Positions 33,638 through 45,194 of a stretch of 64,000 nucleotides of DNA are shown one piece after another; the first letter of the stretch is position 1; each line of letters begins with the position of its first letter. The stretch lies in the NCBI RefSeq assembly GCF_016802725.1, contig NC_052669.1, positions 10,501,770-10,565,769 of the forward strand, read 5' to 3'. The DNA comes from Solenopsis invicta (Eukaryota > Arthropoda > Insecta > Hymenoptera > Formicidae). The translations under genes and the position numbers were made by a program. The notes under the pieces were generated by a model. That model had not been told where the DNA came from. It saw nothing but the letters and a program-made list of their open reading frames with translations, and searched no databases.

Positions 33638-34023
33638 TCATAAGGGATCAATTTGCAGCGATCACGGAAGTCAAGCAACGTTCACCAGAGTCGCTGGTGG
33701 GTTGGATGGGTGACCGCTCTAATGGGTGACCGCTTGGAAATTTTCGAAAAAAATTTGCGAGATTTTTGTTGCAAAAAATGTTTTTTTTTTAAATGTTACA
33801 CAAATATTGTTTTGTTCATTGGAATTATGTGATGTAATAATATTTATGTAAATATTTTGGAAAAATGGAACGTTTCAATGCAATATTTCAAAAAGCGGAC
33901 ATCTTAATGTTACTGCAATCTTCCAGCAATGTGGCAGCAATGTTTCGCAATCAAAATGCAATATTACAAAGTTTCAATGAAATCATTCTGCAATGTTCCT
34001 GCAATCTCTCTGTGCTGTATGGG
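33638..34023 (+). mobile_element. 5S-rRNA-like Pol III element with CCCATACAGCACA end (copy 2)
   Basis: 33655-33742 reads GCGATCACGGAAGTCAAGCA and then GGTTGGATGGGTGACCGC, similar to the 3' half of 5S rRNA with its internal promoter. GGGTGACCGC is locally duplicated. The element ends ...CTCTGTGCTGTATGGG. Same order as 11562-11173. Confidence 0.6.
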
Positions 34024-34403
34024 TATATACTTACATAAAGAAATATAAACCTGGTCGTCAAATATTTTTACAATATTTTACACAACAAATTTATAATATT
34101 TTAAAGATTAACCTTCTGTTTCTTTTTTAACACGTTTTTTAATATACACAGTATAACATGATGACAGAAATATACGAAACATATAAATTGAACAAACGAA
34201 AGTTCGGCCATTCGCAATGCGGATAATACTCATTGGTTACTTCACTTCCCACTACCTAAGTTAGCGATCTAGTGTAGTTTAGAAATCTGTGCGTTTAAAG
34301 ACCCTGTTGGTTAAAGGCGCGTGTATTTCCGATAGCACACATATAGTCGCGTGTGCTACAGGGAATGTGTGCTATCGGGAAAGAGATACTCTTATTCCTA
34401 ATA
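34024..34403. other. Spacer with a short inverted repeat
   Basis: Contains an inverted repeat CCGATAGCACACAT / ATGTGTGCTATCGG at about 34330-34379. No gene. Confidence 0.4.
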
Positions 34404-34634
34404 GAGTCCTATATAAAGAGAGAAGCGACATCGAACCCCCACCACAACCTTCAGTATCCAATTGAGTCCTCTACCGCCATTTTGGGACCGCTCTAACGTC
34501 ATCAAACACCATTCGTATCATTCTGCAAACAGCTGTGGTCACAATATAGCTGCTCACTTAGCCAATCAAGTATCAATCAGATTACCAATCAGAGCTTCGG
34601 ACATCAATGTCGCTTCTCTCTTTATATAGGACTC
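34404..34634. mobile_element. GAGTCCTATATAAAG TA-MITE, third copy
   Basis: 231 bp, TA at 34402-34403 and 34635-34636. Confidence 0.8.
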
Positions 34635-35934
34635 TACTAATAGTACACAATAGGTTCCCAAGCAGAACAACAAGTCAAAATGACATCAAAGTGATTCACA
34701 ATTGTGTCAAAACGACATCAAAATGAATTGTAAAGCCTGCCGCAGACGATACGTTTTTTCTTACGAGATTGCTTACGTGCTCCTATACTGGCAGTCTTAC
34801 GTGCTCCCCATGGTGGAAGGGATAGCATGGTGTGCTCAATTTGCAGCCTTCTTTCTCTAAAATCTGCGCTCTCCGTCGTTTTTCTGCTTCTTATTCCAGA
34901 GGGCTGCCAACTGTGAAAAGTTGAAGTATTTCACTTTCTAAAGTCTGTACACCTGATATAACTGTCTTTGTCGGACGTTTTCTATTTTCACTCTATCTCT
35001 TTTCTTGCAGATAGTTACCGCTGTAAATAAATGTTATTAAATACAACACGACACAAAAGACTAATTGCGCTCATTGTAAAAAATTAATAAAAATTAAACA
35101 GTTTGTGTAAAATATAAAGATTAATAGTATTGAATAATAAAATAATATTTGAAATAACACTACAAATATAAATATCGTAATAAATTTTACGGTAATTTTA
35201 ATAATAAAAAATAAAGTTCTTAAAAATTTAAAAAACAACTATTGATATACAAGAATTTTTTCCAAAACAAGAAATAAATAGAATTATTAAGTCCACAAAT
35301 CATTACAGAATATTAATTTTTTGTAAATAAAAAATTATTGAAATTTGAAGATATTTTTTCATTAAAAATGAAAAGAAAAAAATAGTTAAGATAGTTAAAT
35401 TGAATTAAATAATATTCATTGATTTTATGCTTGAGCCACGTGTTGGTGTTTTTGAATGAACTGACTAAGACAATCTCTACCGACAAAATGTGAAGAAATA
35501 AGTCATTATTTTTTATGCAAGTTTCATGATAAATATAATAATTTATTATACACAATTCTTATATTATACAGTTTTTAGATACACATAATTATTTATTATT
35601 TTATACATTTCAAAGTTAAAAAAACTAAGAGCTAAAAATTCTATTTGATTTTTTTCATTTTTTTCTTGTTTTTGGTGGCGTTCAACACATTGCATATGTT
35701 TCCTCCAGCCTTCGATTACTGTAATAATAAAACAAAACATCATTGTTTATTGTATATACCAAGAATTTTGTGGCAAATTAAGATAGCAAATTACTATCAT
35801 CAGTAATCGTTCAATGTTGTTCTTACCTTTTAAATCGACCCTTCGGTGATTCTGCATCTATCATACATTCCTGTATATTCGATGGATCATCAGGGCTGAC
35901 GAGTAACTCGGAAGACTACATGTACACCCAGCGA

Positions 35935-36120
35935 CTTTGATTCTGTCCATGGAAAAATTTTCCAAATTGAGAAGTCGCTATTTTTCTACATACTCGCAGT
36001 TCATGATTAGTGTAACAACTTATTGGTTGTTACGTTAATCATAAATTGTAAGTATGTAGAAAGATAGCGACTTCTCAGTTTGGAAAATTTCCCCATGGAC
36101 AGAATCAAAGTCGCTGGGTG
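35935..36120. mobile_element. CACCCAGCG TA-MITE copy inside THAP exon 3
   Basis: 186 bp, TA at 35933-35934 and 36121-36122. Confidence 0.8.
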
Positions 36121-36490
36121 TACATTTTCGTGGATGACGGGAAGCGGAAAATCTTCGGCTATGACTTTGAAGTCCATATTACTTTCATTGTTACTAAAAT
36201 AGAAAATATAAATGTTACTTTGATAATGTTATGCAAAAAAAGGAATGTATTTTTCAGTAATTAATACATCAATTATTATTTATTCATTTTTACCTATTTT
36301 CCGTTTTTGGTAACAATAATGTTGGAATTGCACTCGGCAAAAGCGACTGTCTTCGAATGTCCATAGGAGGTCGAATCTTTTTACTTCTCACAAACAAATC
36401 TTCTGTGAAGTGTGCTAAGCATATATTTGCTGAAAATTCAAATGACAGAATAATAGTTAAGTTAACTAACAATTAATAAGTTAACAATTG

Positions 36491-36712
36491 TCTTAGTTTA
36501 CATCAAGCATTTGATGTGTGCTATGTAACTTCCTATTAAATTATTTTAATTTCGACAATACGTATAAATGTATACATGATACGTACATTTAATTATCTTG
36601 AAACATATTGTATTAGTTTAATATACTATTCTTTAAATTTATTGCAAAAGTTAAGACAATTAAATAGAAAGTTGTTGGTTAGTATATATATCAAGTAATT
36701 GGTGTTAGGTTA
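36491..36712. mobile_element. Degraded GTTTACACC MITE copy
   Basis: Recognisable by AACTTCCTATTAAATTATTT and CGACAATACG blocks and a drifted end AGTTTACATCAAGCATTTGA. Lies in an intron of the THAP gene. An AGGTTAGGTT motif follows. Confidence 0.5.
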
Positions 36713-37143
36713 GGTTGCTCTATTAAGATACGAATATTTACAATATTTTCTTTTGGAACAGTATTGGAATGTTGTGTGTGTGCCTGTATGTGTAATACAA
36801 ATTGCAATGGAAATAATGTCATTACAAAAAATTGGCTAATAATATTTAATAAGACTTACCATTCTTAATATTTTTCGGCATAAAACTCTCTCTGATTCTC
36901 TGAATTCAGCCTTCACGCATTACTGCATTTTCCGGAAATCGGAAAAAGCTTACTTGCGCCGGCAAGTACGTTTCGTTGCAATTTTTACACGATTTCACTA
37001 CACAATGTACCATTTTCACTTTATTTTACAATAAAGTTTAAAAAATAACCTCAAAGCACGTGTTGTTACTATGGACGCTATGAAGCAAAGACACTGAAAT
37101 TGGAGCAATGACGCTGGCGGCGCTGGTATGACAGAAAAAGTAA

Positions 37144-37743
37144 AGTCACTAGATTTATAAAGTACCGCAATCATTCCGCCATTTTGGCTCCAACATGCGG
37201 CACATTTAAAACGTGCATATGTGTATAAATGTATTTAAATAAGAAAGAAAATCATAAACTATATAAATTAATTTTATTTACAATGGTTCTTATTCACATA
37301 TAACTTTATTGCAACGTTTTTACTACTGTATGTGTTCAATATGCGTTAATATTATATATGCGTATTCTATATGTGTTAATATATATTTTTTAAGGTAAAA
37401 TGGATGCATCCTATAATAAATGTTTTGATAAGTTTAACAACAATATTGTGGCATGATGGCACAAAGTCTGTACGACAATTATTTAAAAACACTTCAATAA
37501 AGTCTAAAGGTTTTAATTTATTCAAAATTAGGCATGTTTTTAAACGTTTAATTTCTCAAAGTACAACAATAACACAACAGATCTAGCGCATCTCACGGTG
37601 TCTCACGGTAAATAATTGCACTTAATGTGTAGATACATACATTATGAAAGTGTGCACTCTTTACACTTTCCGACGCCATTTTGGCTCCAAATCCTTATAC
37701 ATTGAGTCTTATGAATTGCGGTACTTTATTAATCTAGTGACTT
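37144..37743. mobile_element. 600-bp element, AGTCACTAGAT ends
   Basis: Inverted ends AGTCACTAGATTTATAAAGT (then ACCGCAAT) and complement, each followed internally by CGCCATTTTGGCTCCAA-like sequence. A 60-codon frame (37404-37586) is not recognised. Confidence 0.7.
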
Positions 37744-37911
37744 TAAGAAAAAGACGCAATGCACGCACTCGTACGTGTGACAAAGATGCGACCATCTAGG
37801 TTCAGCAACTTTCCGACATTAAATATTTCATTTTTTCACAGTTGGCAGCCTTCAGGAATAAGAGACACTTTGCCGTGAAAAGGGGCGTGGTTTAGCCAAA
37901 TTGAGCACACC

Positions 37912-39367
37912 GGGTGTTTACGATAACTAATCGGATCTCGGATTGGATTGAATAATGGTACTCAACGTAGGTATAGAAAATTTCCCTAGGGTAATCGGAT
38001 TGACGATTGCTGTCTCAATTGTAATCCGATTGATGACGAAAGCGTGGAGACCGAGAAGCATGCTTGAAAAGTCTCTTTATTTTTTTAAATAATAACACAA
38101 AAAATCAAAGATAAAATTAAAAAGAATGATTTGAATTTAGATTTATTGTAATTTTTTTGTCTAAACACTGGATTTCGTTTAAATTTCTGTTTGTAAAAAT
38201 TAATTAGTCTATTCTAAAGTTTGTGGTTATATCGGAAACAAATCAAAATTAATAAAACAATTATTAATTATTAGGTACATATTAAAGCATATAATATTTC
38301 AAGCATATCATATAGAATTCCTGTTTATTATAAACTCAGTAAAAATAACTTTGAAATTATTCAACTACATTATACATTAATCAATATTAATTTATATGTT
38401 AAAAATCAATAATGTATCTGAAAATGTTTTTTTTATTCTTTTCCAGATCGTAAATAAACTTCAACTCCAAGAATAAATAAAAATTACTGGAAAATGGATT
38501 GACATGAAAAGGGCATTATTGAACATTATCAATTTGTGCTAACTTAAAATTTGTAAAATCTGCTATTCTTTGTTAGTTGTTCATTAGAGAGTAATAATAT
38601 AAGAACGGAATATACATAAATAAAATTAAAATAATTGTATGCATATATGATGCGTATATTACATTTTTATATTATTACTCTCTAATAAACAACTAATAAA
38701 GAAAAGTAGATTTTACAAATTTTAAGTTAGCACAAATTGATATTGTTCAATAATGCCCTCTTCATATAAATCCATTTTCCAGTAATTTTTATTTATTCAT
38801 GGAATTGAAGTTTATTTACGATTTGGAAAAGAATAAATAGAACATTTTTAGAAACATTATTGATTTTTAACATATAAATTAATATTGATTAATGTATAAT
38901 GTAGTTGAATAATTTCAAAGTTATGTTTACTAAGTTTATAATAAACAGGAATTCTATATGATATGCTTGAAATATTATATGCTTTAATATGTACCTAATA
39001 ATTAATAATTGTTTTATTAATTTTGATTTGTTTCCGATATAACCACAAACTTTAGAATAGATTAATTAATTTTTACAAACAGAAATTTAAACGAAATCCA
39101 GTGTTTAGACAAAAAAAAATTACAATAAATCTAAATTCAAATCATTCTTTTTAACTTAATCTTTGATTTTATGTGTTATTATTTAAAAAAATAAAGAGAC
39201 TTACTTTTCAAGCATGCTTCTCGGTCTCCACCCACGCTTTCGTCATCAATCGGATTACATTTGAGACAGCAATCGTCAATCCGATTAGCCTAGGGAAATT
39301 TTCTATACTTACGTTGAGTACCATTGTTCAATCCAATCCGAGATCCGATTAGTTATCGTAAACACCC
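37912..39367. mobile_element. GGGTGTTTACG element, complete palindromic copy
   Basis: 1,456 bp with long inverted arms meeting near 38640. ACC on both sides (37909-37911, 39368-39370); the fused GCACACCATG is consistent with the subterminal sequence of the P-type element it hit. No protein recognised. Confidence 0.8.
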
Positions 39368-40157
39368 ACCATGTTATACTTCCACCATGGTGCTCCCGTA
39401 CTGGAAATGGGTAGCTTACGGGCTACGCTACTGGCTCGCGTACTGGATTTTCGTAATAGATCATGTCCTATTTTTCTTACGTGATTCTGTACTGGTTTAT
39501 TGTGAAAGCCAATCAGGACGCAGTCTTGTAGGTTATACTGGGTTATACCAGGTTATACTGTCGAAGTGTTGTCAAAGTTCAAACGTGAATTCACTTCGCA
39601 AACATGACGTCGTGCAAAAATGAAAAAACTTCAAAATAGTCCAAAGAAAGTATTTTATGTTTAATAGAGGCCTACTAACAAGAACCATGTTTATATGCGA
39701 TAAACACACCAAATTACCATAATAAACACAGTAAAAGTGAGGCATTAAAGAATGTATTGATTGTCGACTCCATAAACGTCGGCGATATTTATTTCGTTGT
39801 CGCAATTTTTCAATAATTAAAAATAATGCAATTTTACGACAATGTACAACTGTTGCAATAATTTCATCCATCTCATCTATCTCATCCATATTTAAGCGTG
39901 CCGCTTCTATGAAACAAATTTCAGTTGCTTAGCCCGTATGAAAACTCGCACCGTGTGAGGTCACGGACTCACGGCCAGTAGCACTGCCAGTACCATTGCC
40001 CGTACGGTAGCAAGTAAGAAAATCCAATTAGAAATCCAGTAAGAAAAAACGTATCATCTGCGGCAGGCTTAATTGATTGAAAAGTGACTTTTAATGATCA
40101 TTATACAGTCACTTTGACATTATTTTGACGTCGTGATGACTCCCTGTTCTGCTTGGG

Positions 40158-40582
40158 TCTGTTCGAGACCCGCTTGAAATCCCCAAAAATTTTTTGATCG
40201 AGATGAGATAAATATATATTCGATCGTAAGAAAGAGAGAGACGACAAAGAAATTAATTCAAAAAGGGCAGCAACACGAACAGGCCTATTATATGGTATGT
40301 TCACAATAATGGACGCATCTTTAGCGTCTTTTTATGTAAAAAAATATATTTAATTATATTGTATATAAAATCAATGTTCACATGTTTTCTTATTGTTGTG
40401 TTGGTATTTAGAATAATTAAAAAATTTAATTTTTAAACATTACTTTCTAATTTAGAAAAATTAATACAAATAATACTTTTAAAAATAAACTTTAAATTTA
40501 ATTTAATTTAATCTCTTAATGCAACTTTTAATTAATTTTTAGCTTTTTGTGCAACTTTTAAATGTTTTATCAGCGTTTATTA
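40158..40582. other. AT-rich spacer
   Basis: No gene, RNA or shared repeat recognised; the 67-codon minus frame at 40101-40304 overlaps a MITE and is unconvincing. Confidence 0.4.
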
Positions 40583-40590
40583 ATTACACC

Positions 40591-40956
40591 TTTTGACTAT
40601 ATAACTACGGACTGCCAGTTGGCCATTTCACGCTGTCTTCAACATAACGCGCGTTTCCGACGGTTAAATAACAGAAAATTGAAACGCGAAATCGAATTTT
40701 GCTGGTAAAATAGAAAGAACAAGAGAGATGGAATATGACATGACATTGCGTAGTTTTATTATACTTAGCAGAGTTAAAAACCATTGCATTTGTAATATGT
40801 ACATAAATAAAATGTGCAAAAAAAATGTGACTTTGTGTTTCAATTTTTTACCATTTAACCGTCGAAAACGCGCGTTATGTTGAAGCACAGCAAAACATTG
40901 TGAGAATAGGAAAAGTGGGGGTAACTGACAGTTCATAGTTATATGTATAGTCAAAG
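40591..40956. mobile_element. TTTTGACTATA element with 8-bp duplication
   Basis: 366 bp, ends TTTTGACTATATAACTACGG and complement of CTTTGACTATACATATAACT, ATTACACC at 40583-40590 and 40957-40964. Internal inverted words AACATAACGCGCGTTT / AACGCGCGTTATGTT. Related to 52599-53465. hAT, P or Mutator-type by duplication length. Confidence 0.8.
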
Positions 40957-41350
40957 ATTACACCTATCAAAGATACGTCGATCTGATATTGATATTTCTC
41001 GATTTGGAAAAGTTATCGACGTCGAATCATCGTCGATTTGACTTATCATTTCTCCCTGGGCTCCATATGTGACTGTGCAGTGTGCCGCAAGGTACGAAAC
41101 GAATAGTTCTAGTCACGCGAATCAACGAAGCAGAGGAATTTTTTTTCTTTCGGACACTGATAGCGTTTTTCACTGGGAGAACTGGTGCGCACTGAGTGCG
41201 CACTCGCTACGGGCAACGTGTTTCACTGAACGTTTCGGTGCGCATGAAACCGGTGCGCGTTGTTTCACTGGGAAGGCTAGTGCCGAATTTTTGCCCTTTC
41301 GTGCAAGATTTCGGCACGAGCTCCCAGAGACGGTGCCAGTTCAGTGCAAC

Positions 41351-41566
41351 ATGGCTGCGCGGGACGCACGATTAGCAATTGCATTACTAGATTTGCTTTC
41401 TTCATCATCATCTAGCAGTGATGAAGAAGAAGTATTAAAAAATCCACGGAAAATTCCGAAAATCAAAAATTTTGTTCAGGTGGTGCATAACTTAACGGAT
41501 AAAGATGTAAATACATCTGTTTTCATTGTTTCTGCAGATTATATTGTATTACACGTGAAGCAATAA
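41351..41566 (+). pseudogene. Ser/Glu-rich N-terminal ORF of Harbinger-like element
   Basis: ATG at 41351 gives MAARDARLAIALLDLL, a run of eight serines, DEEE and then RKIPKIKNFVQVV. A serine/acidic patch followed by (R/K)IPK(I/T) and a short helix resembles first exons of insect PIF/Harbinger transposases. The frame ends after 71 codons without the DDE region. A longer frame upstream lacks a natural start inside the element. The fragment at 47404-47625 (minus) has the same layout. Confidence 0.45.
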
Positions 41567-41644
41567 TATATATTGTATAAATATATAGTATCAATAATAC
41601 AAATAATTATCAAAATATTTAAGATAGACTTGGTAGTATTAAAA

Positions 41645-41984
41645 TTAGAGAATAAAACGTAGGAAATGCGAGTCAAATGCGGTAGTTGGTGCGTCAATAA
41701 TATAAATAGTAAATATATTTCGCTATCAGTACATAAATGTGAATACAAATAACGGACGCGTTTCGACTTTCTTTGAAGTCATTCTCAACGATAATTTTAA
41801 ATTAACAATTAGCATATATGATTTTGTTAATTGAAAATTATCGTTGAGAATGACTTCAAGGAAAGTTGAAACGCGTCCGTTATTTGTATTCACGTTTATG
41901 TATTAATAGCGAAATATATGTATTATTATATTGACGCACCAACTACTGCGTTTGATTCGTATTTCCTACGTTTTATTCTCTAAT
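41645..41984. mobile_element. Near-perfect 340-bp palindrome
   Basis: Arms of about 165 bp, including CGGACGCGTTTC and GTAGGAAAT, mirrored about 41815. Probably a MITE; TA-rich flanks obscure any duplication. Confidence 0.75.
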
Positions 41985-41989
41985 ACAAA

Positions 41990-42230
41990 TAATTATATTA
42001 TTAATAATTGTATTATTAATTATATTATTATTATTACTATTATTACTATTACTACTATTACTATTACTATTATTATTATATTACATTATTATTATTATTA
42101 TTTTTAATCTAATGGAGTCTGTGGTACTTACCAATTAATTTTATTATTTTATTAATTTTATTATTTTATTAATTTTATTATTATTTTTATTAATTAATTT
42201 TATAGAAATTTATCAATTTCTTTTCTAACA
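41990..42230. repeat. ATT-rich simple sequence
   Basis: Long runs of (TTA/ATT)n and TTTTATTAA words. Confidence 0.85.
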
Positions 42231-42574
42231 TGTGCATTGAATAACCTCAAAAACCAAGATCATAAGTATATACTTACTCTTTAATTTATTATATAAGTCC
42301 GTTTCAAGCGGCTCAAGGGTTAAAGTTAATATTTCAGTATTTATTCTAAAAGAAATACACAAACTAATCGATCCTTCCATATTAAATTACAAATTTTTGT
42401 GATGCTAATGTTCAAAAGGTATCGAATATAATGCGCCATAAAACTGCACGGAAAATAATGGACGTGTTTAGCTGAGAGTGCAAGAAACTCGCACTGTCAG
42501 TGCACTCGGGCAGTGTCGCCTGAACTCGGCGAGTTTCCAGTGCGCACTCAGTGTCGTCCAGTGAAAAACGCGAT

Positions 42575-43340
42575 GAGGCACGAGCGTGCACGACTGCACG
42601 AGCAGCAGCAGCAGCAGCAACACTGAGCAACACTAGCAACAACAGCAGCCGTCAGCGGCTAGACACGAGGATCGTGCGCGTGAACATCTTTGTCGTCGCT
42701 CCTTCGTCGCGATCTTTTTTTTGTCTCCGAGACGATCTCTGATCTGAAACGACCGGACGTCGTTGGTGGTGAGTGTGCCCGTGTGTATGCAGTGTATGAA
42801 TGTGCGCGCGCGCGCGCACGCGCGCGTCCAACGCTGAAACGCTCTTGTAACGCTCGTCGTGTCGTGTCAGTGTCCAGGTGCGTCGATCAGTAGTGATCGC
42901 GGCGATTGTTTCGCATAATTGGAATGAGATCGTACGATCTCACGTTGCGACATCCACGTAAATGACGCAGGTCCGGCCTCCAGGCTGAAATCCGGGCGTT
43001 CGTTGCTCGTCTTCGGCTAGGAAAAATGTCCGGGGACATAAGGAGTAACGCGACGGCGGTGGCGGCGGCAACGACGACGACGAAGACGATAACGACGATG
43101 ATAACGACGACAACAACGACGATGACTACAATGATGATGGCTTTTCGTCGTTGATGATCCTCAATGACCATTTATGAACGAGCACGAACAAATCTGGAAG
43201 CATTCCTCTGTTTTTTTCGCTACTCGAAGGATCGACAAATGCGGCCGAATGAGTCGACGTATCATCTCGCGGCAAGTCTTGCTTGAGATTATCGTCGGTT
43301 TGACTGAAAAGTTGCAACGGATACGTAATAGTAAGGTATT
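42575..43340 (+). promoter_or_regulatory. GC-rich promoter and 5' UTR region of the DCUN1D gene (inferred)
   Basis: The only extended CpG-rich segment between transposons, with (CAG)n, (CG)n and (ACG)n short repeats and possible donors at CCAG|GTGCGT (about 42875) and AAG|GTATTA (about 43336). It lies 0.8-1.5 kb upstream of the start codon, which sits five bases after a splice acceptor, so at least one upstream non-coding exon is required. A further possible untranslated exon is 43739-43904. Open frames here (for example 43174-43335) are not conserved proteins that I recognise. Confidence 0.5.
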
Positions 43341-44120
43341 ACCACAAACTATATTTTTATATATATCACGTCACTCTTCCCTTCCCTTCCCTCCTCTCCC
43401 AGATTATCCATGTCAAATTTGTCATTCTCAAGGAAGCTTCTACATCCTCTCTCTGTGCATCTTCCTGCAAATTTCCTTTCTTAATATTTTAATCTGTTTT
43501 CACATTGACATGAGACTTCTCAAACTTTGTTAATATCTTACATATCTTATACTGTAAGCTAACTGAGATGCTATCTTTTGTGTCACTCTTCTAATTGATG
43601 ATTTCGTTATTATTGTCCCTCTATCTTTTGTATTTTAATACATCTCGGTGTCATCTGTATATCAATTCTTATTATTACTTGAACATCTGTATTTAACGGA
43701 GTTGACAAAAGTAATAATGTGAAATATCGTTGCTCAGCTTTCCATCAAGACTGCCAATGTAAGACTGAATTACTGATGCATGGCATAATCGTCTTTGATG
43801 TCAAGTACGGTCAGCATCAATGGGAAACTGTTTTTCGTGCTTCAAGGTGCCACTTCCACCATCGACCAGCACTAATCAATCAATTGTATTGGAACATAAA
43901 GACGGTAAATACAGCTAAAATGTCAATTTTTCCTTCTTCCATACATAATTACATTTTATATGTTTTTATCCAAACTGTGTATATGTGTACAAAATGTACA
44001 AAATGATTCATAAATTGTTTTACTCTTATTCCATTATATGCAATTAATTTAACTTCAAATTCCAAGTCCTTCCTTTTTATCTGTATAAATTCATAATTTT
44101 TGCAATCATTTTTAGAAACA

Positions 44121-45194
44121 ATGGAACTCAGAGGTTTGTTCCCAAATTCTTGCCAACAATCTGGTTCTTTTGTGCCTGAAACACATGCAAATGGAAACAG
44201 AAAGCCTACAAGTACGTTATCTACGTTTAATAATGTAGGCTCGGATAATTGTGGATCTGTACCTAATGTACAAAGTACGCTGCGCTTATCGCGAGGGTTC
44301 TATGCACGATTACAACCACTAGGACGATCTAGTACATCGTCGGGTCTCAATTTAAATACCGAACCCAGGCAGCAAAAGGAACCATCGGAGAGCAAACTAA
44401 ATGCACTTTTTGACCAATACAAGGTACAGCAGATTTACATTGATTTTTATTTAAAGATACATGTGGAATGAGACTTTGCTATGTAGAAAATGTAATAGAA
44501 ATTACTTGAAGATTATTGTAGCAAAAAGTTACTTTATAACTTAAATAATTTATATGAATAATATGACTAATATGTTTTATACATAATGTTTAAGGATCCT
44601 CATGAAGATGTAATATTAGCTGATGGTATAGAAAGACTCTGTGATGATTTACAATTGTCACCTGATGAATTTAAAGTACTTGTGCTTGCATGGAAATTAA
44701 ATGCAGAGCAAATGTGCCAATTCACGCGTCAGGAATTTGTCATGGGATTAAAAGCGATGAAGGTCGATAGTATTCGTGGTATACAGGCACGATTGCCTGA
44801 GATCGTTCAGGAATTGACGATCAATAGTGATTTGTTCAAGGATCTCTATCGATTCACATTCCGATTTGGCCTCGACGTGACGTCTGGTCAAAGAATCTTA
44901 CCAGCTGATATGGCGATCGATCTTTGGAGACTTGTTTTCACGATACGTGAACCTCCGCTCTTAACGAGATGGCTAAACTTTCTAGAATGTCATCATATTC
45001 GAGGGATACCTAGGGACACTTGGAATATGTTCCTAAACTTTGCCGAGAGCATCGGAGACGATCTTGGTGCTTATGACGATGCGGAAGCGTGGCCAAGTTT
45101 ATTTGATGACTTTGTAGAAAACGAAAACGACCAAATGAACCAAAATATCACTAAAGATGATATTATGAAAGATACTTCTATCGACAAAGCTTAA
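44121..45194 (+). CDS. DCN1-like protein, DCUN1D3 type (cullin neddylation)
   Basis: CDS joins 44121-44423 and 44595-45194 (GT at 44424, AG at 44593-44594), 300 residues, close to the roughly 300 of DCUN1D3. Residues 1-90 are low-complexity (MELRGLFPNSCQQSG...). The C-terminal part is the PONY/DCUN1 domain: FKDLYRFTFRFGLD, IDLWRLVF, RWLNFLECHHIRGI, RDTWNMFLNF and EAWPSLFDDFVE are all present. The family binds cullins and the NEDD8-E2 enzyme and promotes cullin neddylation. No stop, frameshift or insertion breaks it. Human DCUN1D3 starts Met-Gly and is myristoylated; this start lacks Gly2, so membrane anchoring is not supported unless another first exon exists. Start chosen as the first ATG after the acceptor. 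Confidence 0.9.

Larger units (their letters stand above)
35640..37013 (-). pseudogene. THAP-domain P-type transposase, 5' exons, decayed
   Basis: Minus strand. Exon 1 (37013-36860) starts MVHCVVKSCKNC and contains SFFRFPENAVMREG, then TGA where the family usually has Trp, then IQRIRESFMPK. Exon 2 (36429-36294) reads NICLAHFTEDLFV and SLLPSAIPTLLLPK. Together these give the C2-CH zinc signature (Cys4, Cys9, Cys-x2-His) and the AVPT-like end of a THAP DNA-binding domain, as in P-element transposases. Exon 3 (36193-35827) is split by a TA-MITE and loses frame. Exon 4 begins at 35718 and is basic and coiled-coil-like but soon stops. Splice borders remain canonical. The RNase H-like catalytic part is not recognised, so it is a broken and partial gene. 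Confidence 0.8.
34809..39389. mobile_element. P-superfamily element with 8-bp duplication
   Basis: Ends CATGGTGGAAG / CTTCCACCATG, flanked by GTGCTCCC at 34801-34808 and 39390-39397; the fused site GTGCTCCCGTACTGG is intact in copy B (near 14738-14752). The end resembles the published Drosophila P end in beginning CATG..GAA. It carries THAP-domain exons on the minus strand and is itself hit by a TA-MITE, an IR element and a GGGTGTTTACG element. Confidence 0.85.
34734..40069. mobile_element. PIF/Harbinger element copy C, interrupted by a P-type element
   Basis: AGCCTGCCGCAGACGATACG ends, TAA at 34731-34733 and 40070-40072; the empty site is readable in the MITE copy near 28365-28375. Its minus-strand N-terminal frame (39572-39889) starts MDEIDEMDEIIATVV. 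The element is cut after 34808 by the P-type insertion. Confidence 0.85.
34657..40157. mobile_element. CCCAAGCAGAACA MITE, split by a 5.3 kb nest
   Basis: Left piece 34657-34733 and right piece 40070-40157 together match 28280-28441. The split is caused by Harbinger copy C. Outer flanks are TT and TC. Confidence 0.75.
41162..42571. mobile_element. Harbinger-like element, AGCGTTTTTCACTGG ends
   Basis: Ends AGCGTTTTTCACTGG / CCAGTGAAAAACGC with subterminal GCGCACTGAGTGCGCACT-type words. It encloses an N-terminal ORF and a 340-bp palindrome. The related element at 47138-48085 has a clear TTA duplication. Confidence 0.65.

Noticed and set aside
33655..33742. A functional 5S rRNA gene
   Set aside because: Only the 3' half is recognisable and a GGGTGACCGC block is duplicated; no 5' half or T-run terminator in place.
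36700..36720. Telomere-like AGGTTAGGTT
   Set aside because: Only two units; this dispersed motif is common in hymenopteran DNA and is not a telomere array.
42887..43171. Val/Ile-rich 94-codon minus-strand ORF resembling a membrane segment
   Set aside because: It is the antisense of an (ACG/ATG)n-rich 5' region of the DCUN1D gene.
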